Assembly (NCBI GenBank): GCA_016296045.1
Contig: JAEDKB010000073.1
Span: forward strand, 1 to 7,559
From: Oscillospiraceae bacterium
GTDB taxonomy: Bacteria > Bacillota > Clostridia > Oscillospirales > Oscillospiraceae
Direction: 5' to 3'
Length of the DNA: 7,559 bases
Shown: in pieces, positions 1 to 6,043 of the stretch
Layout of the letters: each line of letters begins with the position of its first letter
How positions within the stretch are numbered: the first letter of the stretch is position 1
Translations under genes and position numbers: made by a program
Notes under the pieces: generated by a model
The model's input: only the letters and a program-made list of their open reading frames with translations
The model's database searches: none
What the model was told of the DNA's origin: nothing

Positions 1-704
1 AATGGTTCTACCATGTCACGGCAATTGTTCTGTTTTGCATTGAGTCGTAACACCAAAACGTAGCGGTTCTTATTTCTGGCCTGAAAAAAATAATGAGTTC
101 CTTGGCTGGAAAGCACCAAGCGAAGTGTTTTATCAGCAATATCCAGATCTTCGGTTCTCAGAAGGAACTGCGCAGAGTATTCTGGAAAGGTTTTGTCGTG
201 AATACGCGGGTTGCCAAGCTGAATCATAGCCGCGCAAAGAGTCTGTCCGGAAAAACGTTCCTGCGGGATCAGCTCGGCATTTCGATACATAACGGCTTCC
301 GCAAGGCAGCGTCCATCATCGTCGTTTAATTGACGCATCAGGCGAAGCAGGGATTCCTCCAATGTCTCCTTTTTTAGCGGCGCAAGTAAAAAATCATCTA
401 CATGCGTGCGGAGCGCTTGGATCACCGTGGATACCCCTCTTGTTTTACTGAGCAGAATGATTCGCGTAGTATGCCGATATCCGGACATACGATTTATCAG
501 GGCGCAATCGTCGATCGAAGACATCTTCCTTACATCGCAAATCAGTACATCGATATTTTGAAGATCCGAAGCCGATAACATATTCTCAAAACTAACAAAA
601 AAATCGCAAGAAACGCAGTTTTTTTCTGCAATTGAGCGAACAATTTGCGCATCGTGTTCAGAGTCGAGAATCGCGGCCAGCCTGCATGGAATTAGAGTCC
701 TCAT
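1..704 (-). CDS. Response regulator with degenerate receiver domain, probably YesN/AraC type (C-terminus beyond window)
   Basis: The minus strand is open from an ATG at 704-702 to the window edge, giving 234 codons with no stop. A GAGGG ribosome site lies 8 bases before the ATG. Residues 5-122 read as a receiver (REC) domain: acidic cluster LDSEHD at 13-18, likely phospho-acceptor Asp57 in ICDVRKM after a hydrophobic strand, Ser86 in IILLSK, and DDFLLAPL at 103-110. Two conserved positions are altered: the second acidic-pocket residue is Ser15, and Ala108 replaces the usual Lys before Pro. Normal phosphotransfer may therefore be impaired. Residues 123-234 form an unrecognised linker-like region. 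In Bacillota, regulators next to CUT1 sugar importers commonly end in an AraC-type helix-turn-helix, but that part is outside the window, so the class is inferred from context. Transcribed divergently from the transporter operon, it is the obvious candidate regulator. No sensor kinase is visible. Confidence 0.75.
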   Translation of the reverse strand, partial: MRTLIPCRLAAILDSEHDAQIVRSIAEKNCVSCDFFVSFENMLSASDLQNIDVLICDVRKMSSIDDCALINRMSGYRHTTRIILLSKTRGVSTVIQALRTHVDDFLLAPLKKETLEESLLRLMRQLNDDDGRCLAEAVMYRNAELIPQERFSGQTLCAAMIQLGNPRIHDKTFPEYSAQFLLRTEDLDIADKTLRLVLSSQGTHYFFQARNKNRYVLVLRLNAKQNNCRDMVEP

Positions 705-733
705 GTCTCTCACCCTCAAATGTTGTTAGTTTT

Positions 734-762
734 ATTATATTCTCTCTTCGTCATTGTGTCAA
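734..762 (-). promoter_or_regulatory. Sigma-A-type promoter of the regulator gene
   Basis: On the minus strand TTGACA (762-757) and TATAAT (739-734) are separated by exactly 17 bases, a perfect match to the housekeeping consensus in both boxes. The expected start site is near 727, leaving a leader of about 23 bases that contains the GAGGG ribosome site (717-713). Such a strong promoter suggests either high constitutive expression or repression by a bound protein. Confidence 0.85.
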
Positions 763-858
763 ATACGCCAAAATAATGCGGCAGAGGATTCGCTTAAAAT
801 ACCGGAGTTTCCTGAAAAAAAGTTAAAAATAGACGAATCCATTTGCACAAAGACTCCC
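763..858. promoter_or_regulatory. Candidate operator region between the divergent promoters
   Basis: About 96 bases separate the two divergent -35 boxes. The stretch is AT-rich with A-tracts near 815-830. It holds a perfect 7-base inverted repeat, GGATTCG (786-792) and CGAATCC (834-840), with arm starts 48 bases apart, plus two same-orientation TTAAAA copies (starting near 794 and 823). No gene is supported here. A control region is expected from the gene arrangement, but none of these short repeats is long enough to be convincing by itself. Confidence 0.3.
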
Positions 859-887
859 TTCACTTTTTTTGAACAGATAATTATAAT
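859..887 (+). promoter_or_regulatory. Promoter of the transporter/catabolic operon
   Basis: TTCACT (859-864, four of six matches to TTGACA) and a perfect TATAAT (882-887) are separated by 17 bases. Transcription would start near 894, giving a leader of about 47 bases before the ATG at 941. A good -10 with a weaker -35 is typical of an activator-assisted promoter, fitting control by the divergent regulator. Translation is set by AGGAGG at 928-933, 7 bases before the ATG. Confidence 0.7.
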
Positions 888-940
888 AAAGCCAGATGAT
901 GTCGAACCATCATATGTAATCAAAAAAAGGAGGAAACACA

Positions 941-2305
941 ATGAAGAAGTTTGCGATTGTTTTTTTGGCGCTCATTTTGCTCGTTTCTGTTCTTTCAGGA
1001 TGCGCAAAAACTGCGGGCGTACCTGAAAGCAACACGCAGCAGGATTCAGCTGTCTCCGCTGGTGCTGACACCAATGAGGAGACAAAGACGCAGAACAAAG
1101 AGCCGGTTACCATTACATATCTTTGCGCGCCTGAAAACTACCCGGATCGTTTCAAGGATGTAATTGCTGCTTGGGAAGAAAAAACGGGAAACAAGGTTGA
1201 GGTTCAGTTGTTTCCTTCTGCAGAATATCAAAACATCCTCAAAACACGCATGATGGCAGGAGAAGGCCCGGATCTTTACCGCTCCGACGATCTGCAGGCA
1301 TGCGAGATTTTCTGGCCGAAGGAATGGGCTGAAGACCTGTCTGACCAGCCTTGGGTATCACGGATCTCTGAAGGTGGCAAAGCATACGTTACTTGGACGG
1401 ATGGCACCATACGCGGCATTCCCGTGTTGAATCCCGGCATCAATGGAATGATGTATAACAAAGATATCTTTGAGCAGGCCGGTATTACAGAACTGCCCGA
1501 AACGTGGGATGAATTTCTTGAATGCTGTGCAAAAATTAAGGCGATTGGAATTACGCCAGTAAATCTTCAGGGCGCAAATGGCAGCACCTTTGGTCTTTCA
1601 CACTTAACAATGATGATGTTTACTGGCATTGAGAAAATCTATTCAACAGAGGACATGGCAGAACTTGCCGATAAGCTCAACACAAATCAAATGAAACTGG
1701 CTGATGTACCAGAGCTGAATGAAGCGATGGATCAGTTCCAGCAGCTGATTGACTTGGGCTATACCAACGATGATCCGCTGACCAACACCTACGAGATGAC
1801 GCAGTCCCGGTTCGCAAATGGCGAGGTAGCAATGCATCCCTGCGGCGATTTCATTCTGGGCTTTATCACAGAGCAAAACCCCGATATTAGAATCGGTGTC
1901 ATGCCGGTGCCGTTGGGCGACAACCGTGGCGCCTGTCCAATTATGGCCGGTGTTGGTCTGCATGTGAATGCAAACAGCAAACACAAGGAAGAGGCCATTG
2001 ATTTCTTCAATTTCTTTGCATCTCAGGAGGTACAAACGGAATACATGGCCAAGGAGCCTGGGATGAATATCTTCAGCGATGTGACGTGTGAGCAGAGCAT
2101 GTTCAGTGCAGATGCCAGCAAGATTATCGACGAGGGCCTTGCGGTTACGCGCCTCAACCTGAAGATTCAAGCATGGCAGGATCGTGAGTGGCAGTCCATT
2201 CTGCAGGAATTCGTGATCGGTACAAAGACTGGAAACGAAGCACTTGCCGAATATGACAAGCGTATTGAGCTTGCTGCAAAGAACATGAATCTGCCAGGTT
2301 GGTAA
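941..2305 (+). CDS. Carbohydrate ABC transporter solute-binding lipoprotein (extracellular solute-binding protein family 1)
   Basis: Captures the substrate outside the cell and delivers it to the two permeases encoded downstream. The protein has 454 residues, normal for CUT1 binding proteins. Residues 1-20 form a signal peptide (MKK, then a hydrophobic core) ending in the lipobox LSGC, so Cys21 should be lipidated and the protein anchored to the membrane. Residues 22-55 are a polar, Ala/Thr/Glu-rich tether. The mature domain opens with VTITYLCAPENY and continues with features typical of the family: EKTGNKVEVQLFPS, the MAGEGPDLYRSD segment, an MYNKDIFEQAGI segment with PETWDEF shortly after, GEVAMHPCGDF and IGVMPVPLGDN. 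It ends in Trp. An AGGAGG site 7 bases upstream fixes the start. It is the first gene of the operon and is separated from the permeases by two hairpins, which may allow it to be made in excess. The ligand cannot be read from the sequence; MalE/UgpB-like sugar binders are the nearest comparison. Confidence 0.93.
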   Translation: MKKFAIVFLALILLVSVLSGCAKTAGVPESNTQQDSAVSAGADTNEETKTQNKEPVTITYLCAPENYPDRFKDVIAAWEEKTGNKVEVQLFPSAEYQNILKTRMMAGEGPDLYRSDDLQACEIFWPKEWAEDLSDQPWVSRISEGGKAYVTWTDGTIRGIPVLNPGINGMMYNKDIFEQAGITELPETWDEFLECCAKIKAIGITPVNLQGANGSTFGLSHLTMMMFTGIEKIYSTEDMAELADKLNTNQMKLADVPELNEAMDQFQQLIDLGYTNDDPLTNTYEMTQSRFANGEVAMHPCGDFILGFITEQNPDIRIGVMPVPLGDNRGACPIMAGVGLHVNANSKHKEEAIDFFNFFASQEVQTEYMAKEPGMNIFSDVTCEQSMFSADASKIIDEGLAVTRLNLKIQAWQDREWQSILQEFVIGTKTGNEALAEYDKRIELAAKNMNLPGW

Positions 2306-2316
2306 ACGTTTCGGCA

Positions 2317-2336
2317 GTCCTCGGTGCAGCGAGGAT
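2317..2336 (+). other. Small RNA hairpin after the binding-protein gene
   Basis: TCCTCG (2318-2323) and CGAGGA (2330-2335) pair perfectly around a 6-base loop, with a possible G-U pair added outside. It starts 12 bases after the stop codon and is not followed by a T-run, so it is unlikely to terminate on its own. It could protect the 3' end of the upstream message. Confidence 0.45.
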
Positions 2337-2352
2337 AGAATCAGAATACAAT

Positions 2353-2402
2353 GTGCTTGCCTGTCGAACATGGATCTCCGTGTGACGCAGGCAAGCGTTT
2401 TT
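2353..2402 (+). terminator. Long intercistronic hairpin with short T-run; likely partial terminator or mRNA-stabilising element
   Basis: GCTTGCCTG (2355-2363) pairs perfectly with CAGGCAAGC (2388-2396), with possible wobble pairs at both ends. It is followed by G and five T (2398-2402). An inner stem of six pairs (2368-2373 with 2378-2383, one of them G-U) closes the four-base loop ATCT. Between outer and inner stems is a symmetric 3x3 internal loop containing adjacent G-A and A-G oppositions. The element lies 56 bases before the permease start, so full termination would silence the operon. Partial termination or protection of the binding-protein message is the natural reading, as in other ABC operons needing more binding protein than permease. 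Confidence 0.6.
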
Positions 2403-2447
2403 AAAGAACAAATTCCACACACTTTTGAATTATTTTTCTGCAAAGCG

Positions 2448-2454
2448 GGTGATC
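2448..2454 (+). promoter_or_regulatory. Ribosome binding site deciding the start of the first permease
   Basis: GGTGATC matches the 16S rRNA 3'-end complement (downstream part of the extended Shine-Dalgarno sequence) and ends 3 bases before the ATG at 2458. The frame is open further upstream, with a possible TTG at 2425, but no ribosome site precedes that codon and the extra residues are unlike a permease N-terminus. Confidence 0.65.
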
Positions 2455-2457
2455 ACA

Positions 2458-3366
2458 ATGATAAATGTTCGAACAAGAAAGCTGGCTGGGAATGCACATG
2501 GCGTTACGAAATATCCGAAACTGTTTGCAATGCCTGCTCTGCTGATCTATTCTGTCTTTTTTGTCCTTCCAATTCTCGCGGGTTTTTACTATTCCTTTAC
2601 GAATTGGTCGATGTTCAGCGATGAAATTAAATTTATCGGTCTGAAACAATTTGCTGAGGTTCTGAAAAACCCGGAACTGGCGATCGCAACCAAGAACACT
2701 GTTGTATTTACGGTGGTTTCTGCGGTGGTTAAAAATATTCTTGCATTCAGTCTTGCGATTGCTCTCACCTCCGGAATTCGCAGCAAAAATGTCCTGCGCG
2801 CCGTGTTCTATGCACCGGCAATTTTGAACATTGTTGCAACCGGTCTGATTTTTCAGGCAATTCTAAACCCATCAACCGGCTTCCTGAATCTGACACTGCG
2901 TAAAATTGGTTTGGACAGTCTTGCACTGGGCTGGATCGCAGATCCAAAGCTGTCCATTTACAGCGCGGTAATTATGGAAGTTTGGCGCGCAACGGGTATT
3001 TCGATGTCAATTTATGTTGCCGGCATTCAGAGTATTCCACGCGACTGCTTAGAAGCCGCTACCATTGACGGCGCAAACGCGATCCAAAAGTTTTTCCGTG
3101 TTACGCTCCCGTTGTGTATGCAGTCGATCACAATCAATTTCATGCTGACGATCATTTACGGACTGAGAATGTTCACGATCATATTCTTCCTGACTAAGGG
3201 TGGCCCCGGCAACTCCTCCGAGGTTATCATGACGTTGGCCTATAAGTACATGTGTGCCGGTTTCAACGGTTACAGCTCCGCATTCAATATGCTTCTGGTG
3301 GTCGCGATTATTCTAATTTCCATACCGCTGCTGATCATGTTGACCAAAAAGGAGGTCGAGTACTAA
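2458..3366 (+). CDS. Sugar ABC transporter permease, MalF-like (CUT1)
   Basis: One of the two membrane subunits forming the import channel. It has 302 residues from the ATG at 2458, a normal length for the short Gram-positive MalF/UgpA-like proteins. Six hydrophobic segments are visible, at about 22-45, 80-104, 113-135, 166-190, 225-245 and 275-296. Between segments 4 and 5 lies the EAA loop, which docks onto the ATPase: EAATIDGAN beginning at Glu199, followed by FFRVTLPL. LTKGGPGNSS after segment 5 is also characteristic of MalF-like subunits. Its stop codon overlaps the next start in TAATG, showing translational coupling to the MalG-like partner. No ATPase is encoded nearby; in Bacillota such pairs are often energised by a shared MsmX/UgpC-type ATPase, which I infer here. 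Substrate unknown. Confidence 0.93.
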   Translation: MINVRTRKLAGNAHGVTKYPKLFAMPALLIYSVFFVLPILAGFYYSFTNWSMFSDEIKFIGLKQFAEVLKNPELAIATKNTVVFTVVSAVVKNILAFSLAIALTSGIRSKNVLRAVFYAPAILNIVATGLIFQAILNPSTGFLNLTLRKIGLDSLALGWIADPKLSIYSAVIMEVWRATGISMSIYVAGIQSIPRDCLEAATIDGANAIQKFFRVTLPLCMQSITINFMLTIIYGLRMFTIIFFLTKGGPGNSSEVIMTLAYKYMCAGFNGYSSAFNMLLVVAIILISIPLLIMLTKKEVEY

Positions 3367-4199
3367 TGAAATGGAAGACAAAAAAGCGTCTCACTTCCTA
3401 TATAACAGAAGGTATGTTGTGGATCTGCAGCTTGTTTGTTCTGATTCCATTTGCGCTGGTTGTGCTGACTTCTTTTAAAAGCACGGCCGAAGCCGGCCTG
3501 TTCGAGCTGAAGCTCCCAAGCGAATGGTTTGCAGCCGAAAACTACAAGGTTGTATGGGAACACGGAAATATTCTTACTGGTTTTATTAATAGTGTTATCA
3601 TTACGGTTCCGGCAGTTGCAATCACGCTTTGCGTCACTGCGCTCCTGAGCTTCTATATTGCCCGAGCAAAGACGAAGTTTGCGTTTGGTGTATATCTCTA
3701 TACGGTACTTGGCCTTGCGGCGCCAATCTGTCTTGTAACGACCTTTCAGCTATTAAAGGTTTTGCACCTGCTCAATAGTCGTTTGGGTGTCATTTTGGTG
3801 TTAATTGGATTGCAAATCCCATTCGCCACGTTTATTTATGTCGGGTTTATGAAGTCCATTCCGAAGGATCTGGATGAAGCCGCCCTGATTGACGGATGCA
3901 CTCCGTTCCAGATGTTTATAAGAATCATTCTGCCGCTGCTGAAGCCGGTAACCGTCACAAATATGCTGATGATCTTCATGTTTGTGTGGAACAACGCTGA
4001 CGTGACACTCTATTTCCTGAATAAAACGGAAATGTGGACCATGCCTCTGATGATATACAATTTTGTTGGTTATTATGACATGCAGTGGAATTATATCTTT
4101 GGCTGTGTCGTTCTAACATCCCTCCCGGTCTTCATTTTGTATCTGTTCCAACAGAAAAACATTGTTTCCGGTATGGTCTCAGGCAGTGTAAAAGGGTGA
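3366..4199 (+). CDS. Sugar ABC transporter permease, MalG-like (CUT1)
   Basis: The second channel subunit, pairing with the MalF-like protein. The start at 3366 is fixed by GGAGG at 3351-3355 and by the one-base overlap with the preceding stop; extending the frame upstream would run it into the previous gene. The 277-residue length is typical. The N-terminus is basic (MKWKTKKRL), then a first membrane segment at about 15-37 ends in LTSFKS, a usual MalG feature. The EAA loop reads IPKDLDEAALIDGCT, with Glu171 the first residue of EAA, followed by FIRIILPLLKP. The C-terminus VSGMVSGSVKG has the glycine-rich ending followed by Lys-Gly typical of MalG-like subunits. The next gene begins 9 bases after the stop, and its ribosome site overlaps this stop codon. 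Confidence 0.93.
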   Translation: MKWKTKKRLTSYITEGMLWICSLFVLIPFALVVLTSFKSTAEAGLFELKLPSEWFAAENYKVVWEHGNILTGFINSVIITVPAVAITLCVTALLSFYIARAKTKFAFGVYLYTVLGLAAPICLVTTFQLLKVLHLLNSRLGVILVLIGLQIPFATFIYVGFMKSIPKDLDEAALIDGCTPFQMFIRIILPLLKPVTVTNMLMIFMFVWNNADVTLYFLNKTEMWTMPLMIYNFVGYYDMQWNYIFGCVVLTSLPVFILYLFQQKNIVSGMVSGSVKG

Positions 4200-4201
4200 G
4201 G
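4198..4201 (+). promoter_or_regulatory. Ribosome binding site for the GTG-started dehydratase
   Basis: GAGG overlaps the TGA stop of the permease gene and lies 7 bases before GTG at 4209. The following residues, MRIKDVVVKIV, match the usual first strand of enolase-superfamily proteins, supporting GTG as the start. Confidence 0.6.
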
Positions 4202-4208
4202 TATTGCA

Positions 4209-5333
4209 GTGAGAATTAAAGATGTTGTTGTAAAAATAGTGAATGTATCCATCTACACCAATTGGATCATTGTTATTCTTCACACGGATGAGGGTGTGTG
4301 CGGTTACGGTGATGCAACCTTGGATACGATGGAATTTAAGGTAAAGCAGGCGATTGAAGCGATTGCTGAACGCATCATCGGAAAAAATGTTCTGGATTGC
4401 AGTGTGGAGCTGGCTGATAATGCCGACGGCATGGTGGGCGCAGCTGCAGTGTCTGGTCTGAACATTGCACTGTGGGATTTAAAAGCGAAGGCGGTTGGCC
4501 TGCCCATATACCAGCTGTTGGGAGGCTTGCAGCACAGGCGAGTCCCCACCTATGTCAGCTTCAATCGCTCGTTAAAGGGACGGACGCCGGATGATTTTGC
4601 CAAAATGACGGAAACACTCATGGCTGGCGGAGACCGCGCATTTAAGTGCGCACCGTTTGACGAATATTTCTGGCGTGAGCCAATCGGCAGCGAGACACTT
4701 TTATCTCGGGGCTTCCAGAGAATTAAAGCCATCCGCGAAACAATCGGCAACGAAGCGGAACTCAGCGTAGATTGTCACTGGCGGTTTGAATATTCTACTG
4801 CGCTGAAAGTTGCTGAGGCGCTGCAGGCATACCGTCTATTTTGGATAGAGGCTCCTCTGCCAGAGACAGATGCAACACAGCTCTCACGCCTGCGGCACGC
4901 AATTCATCAAAGAATTGCAGGATGCGAAATGCAGACATCGCTTTCTCAGTATCTTCCCATGCTGGAACAAAAAGCGCTGGATGTCTATATGAGCGACGTT
5001 AAATATATCGGTGGTATTTCGGGCTTGAAACGAGCTGCGTCGCTTGTCGAAGCATTCAACTGTCAATTCTCACCGCACAACATGACAAGTCCCATCTCAA
5101 CCGCGGCAACGCTGCATGTCATGGCAAGTGAGCACAATATTCTAACAATGGAACACCACTGTGAGGAGTCGGGTGTTGTTTCAGAGCTGTTTGACGCCTC
5201 GTTCACTCACGCAGACGGATGCTTTATTGTTTCAGATGAACCAGGGCTGGGCATTACCTTTGATGAAAAAAAGGCAGACAGTTTTCCTTATCGGAAGCCG
5301 CAACCCCTACGCAAAAACATGCTCGGAGGCTAG
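4209..5333 (+). CDS. Enolase-superfamily (mandelate racemase/muconate lactonizing enzyme type) protein, probable acid-sugar dehydratase
   Basis: Expected to abstract the proton alpha to the carboxylate of an aldonic or related sugar acid and eliminate water, giving a 2-keto-3-deoxy acid. It has 374 residues: a capping domain (about 1-120, with HTDEGVCGYGDA and ALWDLKAKAVG) followed by a TIM-like barrel. The metal ligands appear as Asp188 (SVDCHW), Glu214 (WIEAPLPE) and Glu240 (AGCEMQ). His190, two residues after the Asp, and His290 in SPHN are candidate acid/base residues; Lys146 (FKCAP) is on the second strand, and Asp263 (MSDVKY) could support His290. From memory, E. coli D-galactonate dehydratase uses Asp183, His185, Glu209, Glu235 and His285, which is the same spacing shifted by five. 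That supports a dehydratase rather than a racemase, but not the substrate. No signal peptide, so cytoplasmic. It sits between importer and deacetylases in the operon. Confidence 0.85.
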   Translation: MRIKDVVVKIVNVSIYTNWIIVILHTDEGVCGYGDATLDTMEFKVKQAIEAIAERIIGKNVLDCSVELADNADGMVGAAAVSGLNIALWDLKAKAVGLPIYQLLGGLQHRRVPTYVSFNRSLKGRTPDDFAKMTETLMAGGDRAFKCAPFDEYFWREPIGSETLLSRGFQRIKAIRETIGNEAELSVDCHWRFEYSTALKVAEALQAYRLFWIEAPLPETDATQLSRLRHAIHQRIAGCEMQTSLSQYLPMLEQKALDVYMSDVKYIGGISGLKRAASLVEAFNCQFSPHNMTSPISTAATLHVMASEHNILTMEHHCEESGVVSELFDASFTHADGCFIVSDEPGLGITFDEKKADSFPYRKPQPLRKNMLGG

Positions 5334-5342
5334 GTGCTTGCA

Positions 5343-5990
5343 ATGAAGATACTACAGCACGACAAAGTCCTGTTTGTCGGTGACTCCATAACAGATTGCA
5401 TGCGGCGGCGTCCGGTTGGAACGGGCGGAGGCCTTGGCCTCGGGTACGTTGCCATGTTTCACGCATGGGTTAAGCTGAAACGGCCGGATCTTGCACTGGA
5501 TGTCATCAATATGGGCGTAAGCGGCAACACCATTCGATTAATGGCAGACCGATGGCAAACTGATGTATTGTCTTTTCAGCCCGATGTGCTGTTCATCCTG
5601 ATCGGCGTCAACGACGTTTGGATCCGGTATGGATGCGAAGGAGACCTTGCTTCGACGTCTCTTGCTGAAGAATATCTGAAGCTCTATGATCAGCTTCTCT
5701 GCCGAACGGTTCCGGCGGTGCGGCAAATCTGCCTGATGACGCCATATATAATTCCGAATCAAACAAATGCGGCGATGTATCAGGAACTGCTTCCATATAT
5801 GCAAGGGGTAAAAACACTTGGTCAACAATTCCATCTGCCTGTTATTGATTTGCAAAACGTAATGGAGAAACTTCTTTCTGATGGCATTGAACCAGAATTG
5901 ATTTCGCTGGATGGCGTGCATCCGAATATTCTCGGGAGGATGGCGATTACAGAAGCTGTTCTGCGTGAGACAGAATTGATCGGCAGGTAA
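5343..5990 (+). CDS. SGNH/GDSL hydrolase, Axe2-like intracellular carbohydrate acetylesterase
   Basis: Likely removes O-acetyl groups from an imported saccharide. All SGNH blocks are present: GDSITD with nucleophile Ser15, NMGVSGNTI with the block II Gly, IGVNDVW with Asn90, and DGVHPN with Asp190 and His193 completing the triad. There is no signal peptide, so it should act in the cytoplasm. The N-terminal half (GDSITDC, then a basic RRRP stretch, GLGLGYV, SGNT, DRWQTDV, GVNDVW) resembles what I remember of Axe2, the intracellular acetylxylan esterase of Geobacillus stearothermophilus; its triad is Ser15, Asp191 and His194, nearly identical numbering. This favours the ATG at 5343 over GTG at 5334. 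Ribosome-site placement is ambiguous: GGAGG (5325-5329) is 4 bases from the GTG and 13 from the ATG, while a weak AGGTG (5332-5336) is 6 from the ATG. It begins 9 bases after the dehydratase stop. Xylan is not implied by context; the real substrate is unknown. Confidence 0.87.
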   Translation: MKILQHDKVLFVGDSITDCMRRRPVGTGGGLGLGYVAMFHAWVKLKRPDLALDVINMGVSGNTIRLMADRWQTDVLSFQPDVLFILIGVNDVWIRYGCEGDLASTSLAEEYLKLYDQLLCRTVPAVRQICLMTPYIIPNQTNAAMYQELLPYMQGVKTLGQQFHLPVIDLQNVMEKLLSDGIEPELISLDGVHPNILGRMAITEAVLRETELIGR

Positions 5991-6001
5991 TACTGAAACG
6001 G

Positions 6002-6020
6002 GCCCCGGATCAAATGGGGC
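6002..6020 (+). other. Short GC hairpin upstream of the LmbE-like gene
   Basis: GCCCC (6002-6006) pairs with GGGGC (6016-6020) around a 9-base loop, 12 bases after the esterase stop and ending 11 bases before the next ribosome site (6032-6037). There is no T-run. It may be a mild stabilising structure or no more than chance. Confidence 0.25.
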
Positions 6021-6043
6021 GCAATTCAAGAGGGAGGCAAAGT

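Noticed and set aside
93..329. Small plus-strand open frame of 78 codons
   Set aside because: It is antisense to the regulator coding sequence, has no convincing ribosome site and shows no recognisable motif.
632..1026. Overlapping short plus-strand frames (632-826 and 754-1026) across the divergent promoter region
   Set aside because: They cover both promoters and run into neighbouring genes in the wrong frame; no protein-like composition or ribosome site was seen.
2364..2387. Kink-turn motif in the intercistronic hairpin
   Set aside because: Adjacent G-A and A-G oppositions are present, but the internal loop is symmetric and lacks the three-base bulge on one strand that defines a kink-turn.
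2353..2402. Full-strength intrinsic terminator ending the transcription unit after the binding protein
   Set aside because: The T-run is short (five), and the permeases follow directly with no promoter that I could see between 2403 and 2457. Partial termination or message stabilisation fits better.
1643..2443. A 266-codon open frame on the minus strand, rich in Cys, His and Arg
   Set aside because: It lies almost wholly antisense to the clearly coding binding-protein gene. Its composition is that of a reverse-frame shadow, it has no recognisable domain, and it crosses the intercistronic hairpins.
2425..2457. Upstream extension of the MalF-like permease to a TTG start
   Set aside because: No ribosome site precedes 2425, whereas GGTGATC sits directly before the ATG at 2458. 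The added residues are not typical of the family.
3252..3365. Upstream extension of the MalG-like permease inside the preceding gene
   Set aside because: GGAGG at 3351-3355 and the TAATG overlap identify 3366 as the start. The extension would be an overprint of the MalF-like C-terminus.
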